NCBI GenBank assembly: GCA_964019055.1
Contig: OZ025212.1
Span: forward strand, 15,115,590 to 15,179,589
DNA length: 64,000 bases
From: Anthopleura xanthogrammica
Lineage: Eukaryota > Cnidaria > Anthozoa > Actiniaria > Actiniidae
Reading direction: 5' to 3'
Every line of letters starts with the position of its first letter. The stretch's first letter is position 1. The notes beneath the pieces were generated by a model, which did not search any database, was not told where the DNA came from, and worked only from the letters and a program-made list of their open reading frames with translations. The position numbers and the translations under genes were made by a program. Of the stretch, positions 29,835 through 42,345 are shown piece after piece.

Positions 29835-32407
29835 GTGAGGCTTTGCTTTATTTCCCAACGATTTTTTAACAGATGAAGCTCAGCTATTCAGATATCCTTA
29901 ACAGACACTTTTCTTGTATATACTCCAGATAATACCGAAGAAAACGTCTGTTATGTGAGGTGACAATTTCGTTATGAATCCCTGAAAACTGCCTCCAATT
30001 AACTACTTATTTCAGCAGCAGTATAATGCGCTAAACCCCATCTATACAAATCCTTCAGATTCGGACTACCGTCATATAATAAGGAAACTAAAAAATGGTT
30101 CAGACGTTGAAGTATCTTCGACGGCTCGCAAGCCATAACATCAGACGGACGAGGATTGAATAGTCATCATTCCACGTTCAGTCATTTTGATGACTTTTAT
30201 TCTACTTAAAAAAAAAACAACTGCGAAGTATTTTTGATCCAAATGACTTGTAAATTGTACTTAGTTTATGGGTATTTTAGTCGTGAACGAGAATAGCTCC
30301 TTCGTATTACTTACGAAAAACGGAAGCCATTTGTCAAGCTGACAGTCTCCGAATTGCCACAGATTGGTTTGTGCAGTTTGTACGGATTCTGTCGTTAACA
30401 GCTATGAAACCGTTCAAAGAGTTAGCCTTCAGTTCATGTCAACAGCAGCATTAAATCTTTAAGCTGGAATTCGAAAGCATAATGTGACAAGAACGAATAC
30501 TAGAAGGGGATAATTGGTGCATAGTGCAAACGAAGCAGACGCGCCGGAATACATCGAAAATAACACTTAACGTATTCTCATCCAATATATATTTTTTAGA
30601 ATGATTACTGACACTAAATATCAAGTATGAAATGCGAAAAAGTACAAACTTAGCTTACCAAATACTTGCTTCTATTGTTGATATGTTCCATTTGAATCAG
30701 TTCAGGGGAAACAAAGAATAGTTTTGCTAAAATGATCATGCACGATCGTCGCAATTAACGCCGATACATCTAAAACCTTACATCTAAAACCTTGCAGAAG
30801 ATCCTGAAGTTTTTCGTTTCTTCTTTCTTGTGATTTTTCAGCTTTTTTTCTCAAGCGCAAAGCGAAACTTTATCATCTGAATATTCTCGTAAGTTAAAAA
30901 GAAATCAATGTAGTTATTGCGGAAATTTTGCAACCAGTAACTCGGAAGCGAGAGCTCGAAGTAAAAATGCTAGGTTGATGTTGTTCTATTCTGTATTGAA
31001 TCATACAGCTCTGGTGATGACCAGAACATATAAATTACTTATTTTTATCACTATTTAAACACTTGTAATTGTTACTATAAACGAAAGTGACAGTTCACCG
31101 TTAAAACTAAACATTTGAACGCTTAGAAGGCTTAGTTACCTATTGGTTTCAGTTGGCAATCAGGCATGACACATGCCCTTGAGTGACAAGTTTAAGAAAT
31201 AATCTCTTGAAGATGTCAACCATTTTAAGAGTTTAATGAAGGGTTACTGTCAGTTGACGATCTATAGATAACCCACACACACGTGAAATTATATTTCTAT
31301 TAAAGTAGGTCAGCTAGTAGAATCATCAGCTTGAATCCTTAAAGAAATAGTTCAATACAAGGTTTCTTATAGTGTAAGATAACTCTTTAAAAAAAACATG
31401 GTATTCGAGAAACCCTCGTGTTCAGTCTTCCATTCTTGATAAGCATTAGCACAAAAATTGTATTATCTTCTTCAAATATTTTTTCCATTTTTACAATTTT
31501 TTGTAAACAATTTTATCCCTTTTCAAATATCATTAAAAGCAAAAATATCGTTCTTTTCAAAGCTCAATTTTCAAAATCAGAATTCTGATTTATCAGCTAC
31601 CGTAAGACCTCTAATTGGAAACTGAGTTTGGGTAGCTGGATTCACAAGATAAAAAACCACACGAAATTATATAAAATACATTTCTTTAAGTAAAAATTGC
31701 AAAAAGAAGCATTTTTTTCACAAATTGTTAATTTTCACTTCAAAAAATTGAACATTGAAAAATTGAAAAAAAAAATTGTTATCAACATTTTTTGTAATTT
31801 TATCAACATAATTTTATTACTTTTTATTTAACTGTCAAAAGTTATTCCTATAATGAACAGTTTTTTAATTGTTTTATGTTTTATTCATTTTAAGTTAATG
31901 TTTTTAACCTTCAGGTTATTTATGTTGTGTCCAAAACGGCGTTGTCTTTTCAAAGAAATATCCGACTCGTTTTTTTTGTCACTGATGGCAAAACGCATAA
32001 AAATAATGATTAGAATACATCTTAAAACTTCAAACTAAGATGACAGTGAGAGTGCTATAATCTCTTAATGCTACATAAATATCGCATATTATCGGATTAC
32101 CTGAAATACTTATCATAATACCTTCCTAAGGATTCATATTATACTTAAGTTCAAATAAAAACAAATGACGAACTCTTGTTTCAAAATATCATTATTTTTG
32201 CATAATCACTAACTCGCCATTAAATTAAGCTAGATTTTTCGTCTCTTTGAAATATATTTTCCCATTTTTAAAATTTCTTAACATTAAACTATTTAAACTT
32301 CGCCATATTTCTAAAATTACTTAATAAAATTTGGTCATTTTTTGTGTCCATTCGCTATTGTCTTTGTCGTTTAGTTTACTTTACTTCGGCTAGTGTTGAG
32401 CACCCAA

Positions 32408-32563
32408 ATGGGTAATAATATAACTGAGAATGTCTATTGTTCCTTCCAAAACATCTGGCAGCATCTAGCTCATAAAAACAAACAATATATCTCATTCGAT
32501 GAAAAGTTTTCTGTAGTGTATGCGAAGAAGGCACAGCGTCAACAGTACCGATCCACCATCGCA
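32408..32563 (+). CDS. Candidate first coding exon, unknown protein (Met-Gly start)
   Basis: The ATG at 32408 opens a 52-codon frame that ends exactly at a perfect donor (GCA|GTAAGT). The peptide begins MGNNITENVYCSFQNIWQHL and is of ordinary composition with Trp, Cys and Tyr, unlike random AT-rich frames around it. A candidate acceptor (CGGCTAG) lies about 10 bases before the ATG. The N-terminal Met-Gly could allow N-myristoylation, but the following residues are not a strong match. I recognise no family, and no second exon was found with confidence. Confidence 0.33.
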
Positions 32564-33399
32564 GTAAGTAATCCAGAATTCATACAACGATAGAAAAATT
32601 AACTTTAAATTAACTTTAGTAATTCAAAGCTATTTTTTAACCCCGCAATTCATAAGCCAACTATATTAATTTTCTTTAAGAATTCATGCAAAATTTAATT
32701 TAGGAAAATATCGTCAACTTTGGCGAAGACATTTCTTGAAGTTCCTACTTTAAAAATAGCTAAATTCCAGTATCAATGTCGATTGAGCTGCGTTGGTTTA
32801 TTCTGACAGTAATGGGGAAAAAATGTCAAGAATACTGACATCATTATTATATATTTCAGAGTGTAATCCTTTTTGTTTGAGTGGCAGATTCATGCCCATA
32901 ATTTTCTCATTATTCAAGAGTGTTTTTATGTTGATTTTAAAAAAGGAATCCAGTATCACCAACTAAGAATGTTTCCCATTATCCTAAACGTCCATTTTTT
33001 CGCGGAATCATCGAATAAGTCTCTCATTTCCTATTTCAGATATTCCGCGAAATGTTCTAGAGCGAATCTGATCAAGGCAGAGTGATAATAGCCTATCAAT
33101 ATTTCCACAAACATCTAATATCATCTATGCAATATTATATATTTTTATTCTGATTGGCATTACCTTCAAAGCTAATCGCCACTTGGATTGACATTTTTGA
33201 GCCTTAGATTTTGATGGATGCCCAAAAGGAGCGAATATATCACTCAAGCGAAGCGTCATCCGTAATTCCATATCAACCAAGTATTTATTTTTACTTATGC
33301 TCAGATATTTATTTATAACTTAACGATGGCATAAAGGTTTCTTTAAATAGCGCCAAACGTGAAGATTATTAGATCCAAAGTATAAACGAAAAACAAATA

Positions 33400-33720
33400 T
33401 AAAAAAGCCATTTAGCTGCAAATGAAAATGGCATTGAAATGGCTATTTCGTGGAATGTAAAATGGCGGCAAGGTTTTCAAAGTGAAAGCCCATACAAAAT
33501 TTTTTTTTTTTAAATACAAAAAGCCATTCAGCTGCAAATAAAAATGGCATCGAAAAGGCTTTTTCTTGGAATGTAAAGAAATGATATGCAAGTTATTCAA
33601 AGTAAAGCCTGTACAAAAAATAAAAAATAAAAAATCCAAAAAGCCATTCAACTGCAAATGAAAATGGCATTGAATTGGCTTTTTCATGGAATGTAAAGAA
33701 ATGGTATGCAAGGGTAATCG
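33400..33720. repeat. Three tandem units of about 116-120 bp
   Basis: AAGCCATTYAGCTGCAAATG or a close variant recurs at about 33405, 33521 and 33641, each followed by GAAAATGGCATTGAA and TGGAATGTAAA. A minus-strand frame across it gives a repetitive product caused by the repeat. Confidence 0.9.
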
Positions 33721-35153
33721 GTATTTCCACTCGTTTCCAATGATGCTGAGTGCCTTTTTATGCGAAGAATGAAGCCGTTCATTTACAATACAAACTGTCT
33801 TTCTTTTTCAATAAAGCATGATTGATTATAGTGTTTTAGAGAAAAGTTCCATTCACAGAAAATAAAAGTGCGATAATCACCCACTAGAATAGATTGTAAC
33901 TTCAACAATTTGAACAAAAATTGAATTAAAATCAGCGTGTACCTTCGATCCACAAAGCCAAAAACGTGTTCGGTATTAGAGGTCCAATATTCATTAGTAA
34001 TGAGTCCTTCGTCTGAAGGGGATCATTTGTCAAAGTCCTCGAATGTGCCATTAAAACAAAGGCTTAATGGTATAAAGGGCTGAAAGGTTTGAAGTGGCTT
34101 ATTCCATCTTTGACGTGATCGTAGAGATTCCACTTCCGTGATATTAAAAGCTTCAAAAAAACTGCTAACACGAACGGGTTGATGAATTTTAAAACCATGC
34201 ATAATCCTAAGAAAATCTCTAACACCAAATAGTCTTCAACTTCATGCCTGCTATTTAATATTTTCACACAGTTTTCACACCTTGTACTAACCATACCATC
34301 GATGAGATTAATAATGTTTAATAATCCGTATGTGAATGCTTTCAAGACGTTTCTTTAATTCGATATTACATGTCTTTTGCTTGAGATCTTGAGCGTGATT
34401 ACAGCCTAACAGAGAGTAAAGTGATGTTCTAACTGATATCAATACAAATTGCATCTAAAAAAAGGCTTTCCTACTGAATATCGTTGGCCTTCATCATCGT
34501 TATAAATGAAAACACGAATTGCTTTTCCCAAGCTTTAATGACATAAAACTGTTTGTTTTTTATAGTGGTCACGGTGTTTCATGCATGTTTTTTCCCGGCA
34601 TTCCTTCGTGATCTGCCTGAGGGTTTGAACGAAGAGAAAATAATCCGCAACTCTTTAGATTTCCCCGCCCACTTCAGTAGACTTCCCATTTCTATATCTC
34701 AGTTTACTCAGCTGTGATCCTCAGCTGTAATACAGTCTTTAGCAACAAGTAAAGTAGTAAACATACTTGTACGGAATGGAATTAAAGTGCCATCTCGCAA
34801 TCTATCAATCTCTCTCTGTCAGTGTACAATAATATGTTTCTTTTCTTCCCCCACCTCTTTGGATAGAATTTTGTAACCACTCTCCGTGCGAGCAGAAGTA
34901 CTCAGAAATATCGCAGTTAACAACACTCTTAATGGTATCCAAATATATATGAACTATGGTATTATAATCGGCCTCGTTAATGGCGTAAGATGTTGAGAAA
35001 ATACAGAGAGTACATCCTTTTTGATCAACTCTAGCAGAACAATTTTCGGAGATACGGCCACTCCACCCATCCTACAGTCTCGTTCCCCAACAGACTGAAA
35101 AACTTTGGTTTTGACAGCTGATCAGCAATGACCTTCAAGCCTTTAGATTTCTC

Positions 35154-35240
35154 GAACCCTGAATCAAACTCTAGGCTGATCTAAGTCAGAGCATGGCTAA
35201 CTTACAGATCAATCGCGTGAACCCTGAAACAACCTCTGGG
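35154..35240 (-). repeat. Partial 57-bp repeat units (1.5 copies)
   Basis: GGCTGATCTAAGTCAGAGCATGGCTAAC followed by AACCCTGAAACAACCTCTGGG, as in the 19415 array. Confidence 0.85.
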
Positions 35241-36426
35241 TAAGGTTCCACTTCAAGGCACACCGGTACTAGGGTTTTCTGATCTACGTTTTTGTGAGTT
35301 TTGTTGAGTTGAATTCTGTTAATTGCAACCGCCCTTTGAACTAAAACAGATCATAACATAATCATATAACCCTGACATCTTACATACAATTCAAAAGCTT
35401 CATTGAATTCAAGATCTTGTTCCAGATGTGGTTCAAAAACTAATGCTCCAGGCTTGATAGATTAAACAACTTTTTAAATACATGGTACATGATAGTCTCA
35501 TGAATATAGAAGAATAAAACCATACCAGGACTGTATCCAGGGAGTCCGAGGGTGTCAGTGCCCTCCCCTCCCTCTCAGTCAAATAACAATAGGTTTCTAA
35601 GTCTGTGTGCATTGTTCGAAGCCACTTAGAGATTCTCGCAGCAACAGTGGATCGCATGCACGTGTAAACTGTCTAAAGCTGTTTTTGAGACTTGTTTTCG
35701 ATGCAAGATGGTGATAGACTGTTATAAGTATTTTTTAATGATTTTTACAAATAAAATCAGTGCCAATGGGAAGGAACGGCTTAAAGGCCCCCCCCCCCTT
35801 TGAATAGGTAAGTTCCTTGCATAACGACCCTTTGCTGCTCGGACTTGAGTTTATTTTGATCTGATTTTCAATCCCATCAACAAGGGAGAAAAACGAGTGA
35901 GCGAACTCAATTTATGTCTTCTTTTCGACAAGAAAAGACAAAATGCTTCAGAAATTCTACACTGTCCCATGTTGGGATAACATGCAGTAAAACCATTGAT
36001 TACATGCATGAAACTTACAATAGATTATCAACCCTTAATACTCTAATTGTTTAAGTTTTATTGGCAAGTTTTAGCGTTTAACAATATCTTAAACCCATGC
36101 ACTTAAGAGGTTGTCCCAGTTACAATGGAGTATGTGTGTAAATCTGTTTGCCATTCTCAGATGCAATAGCTTTTCTTTTGTTTTGTTCAAGGAGTTATTC
36201 TCGTAAAGTACAGAATTTACGGTAAACAGTCTGGTTAGCGAGCTGCATGTGTCTAAAACGGTTGCACCTCAAAAGAAATATTTTGAAAAGCAAAGTCACT
36301 GTACAAAGATATAAAGTCCAGAAAATACGTTTGCAAAAATGTACTAATAAATCAGTGGTATGTTAAATAATGCTATTCAAACAATACTAACCAATCATGA
36401 TCAAGGAAGAGCCTTAACAAACTGTG

Positions 36427-36513
36427 ATGACATGTGACACATCAGTAATAGTCCAGGAATCGAGCTCGAGACCCCAGAGGTGAGAGGCAAGTACACTAGG
36501 CTACACCACCCTT
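36427..36513 (-). mobile_element. tRNA-Glu-like SINE head (minus strand)
   Basis: The minus strand reads AAGGGTGGTGTAGCCTAGTG, then TGCCTCTCACCTCTGG and CGATTCCTGGAC, matching the SINE at 42200. It includes the CTC anticodon-like loop and B-box. Only the head is clear. Confidence 0.7.
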
Positions 36514-39500
36514 AATTACATAACTACACAAAAACGACTATCCAAAAAAAAAAATAATAATATAGATATTCAATTGTTCCGAAGTTCGTCCAGATCAAGC
36601 TAGTATGTTGTTTTTGAGTCTAATATCAAGTGTAACTAAAGTTACATGTAAAACGTTAACAAACCTATGTAGTAGGATAAGAAACGTGAATTTGCGAATT
36701 CTGCTTGAGAACATCTAGAATAAAAAGGGGTTACTATGTCGAACCGCTTACCAAGTCTAGGAGAAAGCAGCGGGAAGTCTCTTAGAGCCACGACAAGGCT
36801 GTTAAAAAACAATGCTCGATTAAAACTAACCTTCGAATTCAAGATTCATGGCCAGGTGCGCAATCATGTTTTACGAGCTTATATAACTATTCCCCAAAGA
36901 GCACGGCAAAAATCTACTTTGTTGAGTTCATTTTCGATTGAATCACTCAATCACAACTCTCTTGATTGCTTTTTGGAAATGAGTCAGTGTGAAAAGCACC
37001 CTTAGGTTGTGGTTATCTCAGGTCTTCTTCTTCATTTTAGGAAGTACAATTTACCGTCTGCGCGTGTTAGGAAATAAGGAAATTGGCTTATCATTAATCA
37101 CACATCAAGGGCCAATAAACCATTCATTTAGTTCCCGTAATTTTCGCTCTTTTTCAAGTGTTACGGTTTTTCCATTGTCTGTGGCTTCGCCACCTCGAAG
37201 ATGTGCTTAGGATCTGGCAAAAGAGAAGTGGAACTCTAAAATCAGTGAGAATGAAATCTCATAACAATGAAAATGAAATCGAAACTAGAAACACATCAGC
37301 ATGAGTTGCGAAGAGTGGAAATAGAAATAATGTTCTCAATCTTGAAATACGGATAGTGCAGCTCTGTGTTGCTTTGTTTAGATCAGGATTTGTAGCAAGA
37401 TTTTTACAGCCTTGCCAGTCACTAGCCTTAAATCATGCAAAATTTTCATTAGAACGAGAGAAAAAACCCAATATCATAAAAATTAATCATAATCTTTGTA
37501 GCTCGTATAGAGAGATCACTTATCTAAATCACTATGAATAGTACCAGCAAGAAAGCCCCCCACAAGAGGAATCTGTTTGATTCATTTGAAGCCCAACGAC
37601 CCCACCTCCTCACTTCTATCCTTCCTTCATTTAACACCCTATTTACTTTAATCACCTATTTTCACCAATTCAGAGATTCGTTCGCACTTCAAATTGGCTA
37701 TAAATGCCTTGACAATCAATCCTGCCTCAAGTGGGTTTGATAGCTATACCACTTAGCCTAAGATTAATTTCGCCTTTGGCTAAATCATTCTGGAGCTATT
37801 TTCTCTGACAATAAGAAAAAGGCTCAAGTGTATGATCAGTGATGCAAGGAATATGATATGCGAGTAAAAATATTCTTACCTCCAGCTACAAACGAGAAAA
37901 TTAACCCTACTTTTCCTAATATAGAGCGTACTCGTAGTCAATGGTATTAATAGTGACAGACAAGGCGTGAATGCATATCGACTGTCTTTGAGACAAGAGT
38001 TGATACCAAGTGATAGTTGTCAACGAAAGGGTAAGAATATACTGACATGCTTTATCTTTACTTGATAGATTCGTTCAATGATGCTTCAGTCTTTTATGAT
38101 GTAATGTCAAAGACCTCGCACTGACTCAGATCAGTTCCTAGAGGTTGTTTCAGGGTTTGAGCTGTGATTTAGCCATGCCCTGACTTAGATCAGCCCAGAG
38201 GTTGTTTCAGGGTTTGAGCTGTGATTTAGCCATGCCCTCATTTAATTTGATCAACTTAGAGGTTGTATCAGGGTTTGATCTGTGAGTTAGCCATGCCCTG
38301 ACTTAGATCAACCCAGAGGTTGTTTCAGGGTTCAATCTGTGAGTTAGCCAGCACCCTGACTGCATATCACTGGGACAAAAACAAGTGTCTGTAATAACAG
38401 GGTGTCCGTATTAAGCAGGATAATGAGAGTAGAAGCACACTGGGTGCTTGTATTAATCGCTTGTCCGATACTGGGTTTAACAGTACTCTTTAAAGTAAAA
38501 CAACACATCGAAACATACTTATAAAGGCGTGTCCGAGCTTGGAAAATCTTTATTGATGAAGCAACTGAACTTTTTAAACAATCAGAACTTTGCGAAGGAA
38601 CTTTTATCTCACTTCAGTTTTCATCAAATCACATCAAATCGAATCATATCATATTCACTGATAGTGAGTTGTTTTTGAATTAAGTTTTTAAGCAGATTCT
38701 CATGCCGCAAGTCCTTTGTTGCAAAGGCAGTTGAAAATTTTAAGGATTTTTGGCATGAATTTCGGACCATTAATAACTCTAGTTGCCATAACTCCAAGAT
38801 AAACTGGAAAATACCGGGCCAAGAGAACTCCAAATAAACCTTGAAGAAATATTTTTGCAAGTTTAACATTCCGGGAGTCGACAATGAAGCGGAAACCGCG
38901 ATCTACTGAATCTGCGATCTGAAGCAATTGGCGGGAAAATACATGCATATATTGGACGCGCGCGCGTGTGCATCAAAAAGCTAACGAGCAACGAAGAAAA
39001 ATACCCTATATTCCTATAAAAAAAAGGTTTTTGGTAGCCACCTACTATAGAAAAATGAAGATACTGCGCACACTACTACGCAACTGCGTCATTTGAACCC
39101 ACGATGTGCGCACGCACAAAAACCGCTCAAACCGCTCGCACTCGTTTTAAACCCACGTTGTCAAGAGAAAACGAATAAGAATTAATTTTGGCTATATACG
39201 ACTACGGGACACCCCTTTTTTCTTTATTCCTAACCTTCGAGCATGCGCAATACAGCACACACGTGTTCTTAACGAAAATGTTGCTTTACCCAGAATGCAG
39301 TGCAAACTCATGGGCGTGACCTGAGACATATAGACGTCCTGTATAATTAAAAATACTTTGACATTGAATATCTCTGATCTATGTATCTCTCACTGAATAT
39401 TTTACAGGAAAACACGAGCAACTTTCTCAGACACTAAGTTCCTCCTGAATAAACAAAGGTTTGCTTTCATTTTTATTTGATTTTCTCCTGCTTTCAAGTT

Positions 39501-42200
39501 GTTTTACGAAGTGATTGTTCCTGTGAAAGAACCGGCGACACAGATCATCCTTTCGACATTGTTATGTTGTCACATCTGTGTTTGCCCTCAAGAAAGTTCC
39601 TATTTGCCTTACCGGTGATTAATTACCTTCGATAATATATCGCTTAGGTATTAGACCCTTCCTTACATCCTGAGCTAATCAAGAAATTTGCCAATCTAAG
39701 AGACAAGACTTCCCTCTCAAATGAAGTATAATAATAATGACAAGCAGCAAACAGTCAAAATGATCGAGAACAAACAGACTATACATACGAGGTGTTTGAC
39801 CGACTAGTTGGACATCAATTGAATAGCTACAATTATGATAAGCTTAGTATAGTACTTTTAGATCTTTTCATATTGTCGTATTGTTAACATTGCAGTGCGG
39901 TGTCAGCTTATGTGTGTCGGTGTACATTTAAGATTTTTAGATATTTTCGTAGCCAGAATCTTGAAGCTGTTATTCAGAATTTCTCTCACGAATGAAATTG
40001 AAATATTAGTATTTCCAGTTCATATTTTTGACTTCAAAACATTCAAATATATTTTATTTGCGATTGCAATTGGAAATAAAATTAACGCATTCTTTGAACG
40101 TCGTTCTCTTCTTCAAAGTAAGTCATTTTTTCCTCGTTTTTGAACGAAAGTGAGAAATAATTATGAACCAAGCCATCTTTATGTAAACAAAGTCAATTAC
40201 AACTTGCTAAACTTTTTACCTGTGGAACAAAAGCTTATCGTTCTAGAAAACTTCTTATGAATTTCAAAAAAAAAAATTATTTTAATCTATGAGAACACAA
40301 ACTTAAATTTTATTTCAACAAAGTTGCTGGTGAAGGAAAGGACACAAAAGAAATTGCCTTTATTCTTGAAATTTTTTTAAAAATTCCAGGGAAAAAATCG
40401 CTTGTAGATTCTACCATTTTATATATTAAATATGGCTTTATTTCTTTGAAGTTTATTTATTGATTACTTTATCATATTTTCAAGAAAGCTTTTCTAAGAA
40501 ACGTTTCAAGATAGCCAGGGTTGATATGCCGGAATCGAGAGCTAAAAGTATGCTTTTAATAAACTAAGTAAATCCTCTGAAAAATTCCAGGGATGAGGCC
40601 AAACATTGGAACCTGAAGAGAAACATTTCTGGGAGCCTAGAGTTTACAGGTGAAGCACTTTCTCAATAATTAGAATATAATTTTTGACTTGAGTTGAACT
40701 GAGGTAACTCTATGCCAATAGATTTTCTAAAACAATGTTTGGCAGAAGCCTTTCAAGAGCTCTCTTACTAGACCTAAGGTCTATTATAAGCATTAAAATC
40801 TTCGATTTCCATGTCAAAAAATACCTTTTTCTGTACCGACAGATATATTTTATTTTATAATGCCTTCATAAAGTGCCGATAACTTAGATTTTCCTTCCTG
40901 AGCCAATAAGAGGACCCTTTGACAATACAATGAATATAATCTTATTATGTCTTTTTTCCATAAACTATAAGACGTACCCGCTCTTATAGCTTTATTACAG
41001 TTAGCGAGTCTTTTTCGTACTTAAACTAGTCTAAATGACGCCCGGTTTTCGGGGAATCTTGATGGATTCTGCTGCACCTGGCTTGGAAAACAGCTAGTCT
41101 CAAAATTGTCCTTTTTTCCTCTGTAATTTGTTCCGGATCTTGCCTGCAGGTGTTTTCATCATCGGTTTCTCTGACTAGTACTAATTCACGGGATCAATTC
41201 AAGCTGTCGACGCTGAGCTGAGAGAAATCAGAGAAGAAGCAAAACAACCAAGATTCGAGGCTGTAGTGAGGCAGAACACCTGGGATTCCACCTGAAATGA
41301 CTAAAAAATTAGAGGTTTTCCAGTATTTTTTTCCCTCTTTCTACCCTCGGTAAAAATACAATATATTCGACTCTAAAAATTATACATACTATCCTGAAAT
41401 TTCAATTGAATTTAGTCGACTGACATAAGCTTCTGAATGCTTGAAATTCCATTTATAAGCACGATATATTTTATCTAAAAAGCTGTCTTCAAACATTTCA
41501 GTCTTGTGGTTAAAATAAAAGTATACCAGAAAGGGTACTTATAAAACTACTTTAAAATGTTTGTTGTTCCAAAGAACGAATTCTTTCACTTCAAAAATGA
41601 CTGGCGTGAGAATATAAATCTCTGAAAAGTTTCCACTAGCTTTGTTTCGTTCATTTATTGTTACGGAGACGTTTTAGGACCAGCTTTTTAAAACTGTAAA
41701 AGTGCAGCAATCCAAAGTATATTATTGACTGACTTTTGACAAGAGAAGTCTTAGAGTTACCTGGCTTTAATAGACCCTTTCCCGACCACTTTTGATTATC
41801 CTTTTTAGGATTAGACTCAAAGCAGTCATTTTTTTCCCTTTTGGTTCCTCCTAATGCACGACATTTCGGAGAACACTTTGTTGGCTTTTCTCCTAGTTGA
41901 CATTTTAAAAACCTAAAGATACCACCCTTTCTGGCAAATTTTAAGAATGTCTTCTGAATAGGTAAAAGAAAAAAAATCACTTATAAAAGCTATAAGCTGG
42001 CATGTTTTTTTATTATATTGTTATGCTTTTTTAAAGACCTTTTATTTTTCAAGAAATGCTTTTCGCTTGCCACTATGAAGAGCTTGGGTTTGCCAGTGGG
42101 CGTTTTATTCCCACCAGGTTTTCATTAAGGGCTGGTTCCATTTTCAATCTTTTTCTTATACCTACTATTCAGTTCATTATTTTACGAAAATGAGAATCAA
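36514..42200. other. Gene-poor region
   Basis: It includes the 38121-38457 repeat element. A GC-rich stretch at 38950-39300 has a short GCGCGC run. No gene is recognised; frames at 36736-37210, 37534-37740 and minus 41651-41980 lack domains, start context or splice partners that I can support. Confidence 0.5.
38121..38457 (+). mobile_element. Dispersed element with about four 57-59-bp repeats and terminal hairpin
   Basis: Four units (about 38121, 38180, 38237, 38299) with AGCCATGCCCTGACTTAGAT and CAGAGGTTGTTTCAGGGTTT are followed by a unique tail (GCATATCACTGGGACAAAAA, TGTCTGTAATAACAGGGTGT). It ends with the hairpin AAGCACACTGGGTGCTT then GTATT. The tail is shared in inverse with 23863-23950. 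The layout (internal tandem repeats plus a 3' hairpin) recalls non-autonomous Helitron or Helentron elements. Confidence 0.7.
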
Positions 42201-42345
42201 GGGTGGTGTAGTGGTAGTCAGTACACTCGCCTCTCACCTCTGGAGTCTTGGATTCGATTCCTGGACTGGGTATCACATGTGACTAGAGTTTGTTGCGTTT
42301 CTCCCTTGATTCGAGGGTTTTTGTATGCGTTCATGCTCAGTCCAG
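42201..42345 (+). mobile_element. tRNA-Glu-derived SINE
   Basis: The head GGGTGGTGTAGTGGTAGTCA, CTCGCCTCTCACCTCTGG and GATTCGATTCCTGG resembles tRNA-Glu(CTC) with A and B boxes. The body (GTGACTAGAGTTTGTTGCGT, GATTCGAGGGTTTTTGTATG) is shared in part with the 13440 SINE. Related head at 36427-36513 on the opposite strand. Confidence 0.8.

Larger units (their letters stand above)
28055..32407. other. Gene-poor region downstream of EPDR-C
   Basis: No convincing coding region. It holds a pyrimidine-rich TTCC tract (about 28640-28800), a short ATT run at 28623, and a possible promoter and non-coding first exon near 29649-29834. From 31400 to 32300 it is very AT-rich. Confidence 0.5.
32564..36426. 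other. Gene-poor region with tandem repeat and 57-bp units
   Basis: Contains the three-unit repeat at 33400-33720, partial 57-bp repeat units at 35154-35240, a short poly-C at about 35789 and AT-rich filler. Short frames (for example minus 34064-34345 and minus 35433-35657) have no recognisable features. Confidence 0.5.

Noticed and set aside
33412..33711. 99-aa minus-strand repetitive protein
   Set aside because: Caused by the three 116-120-bp tandem units.
36642..37210. Overlapping frames on both strands near a possible ATG
   Set aside because: No domain, no splice signals I can pair and mutual overlap; not enough to call a gene.
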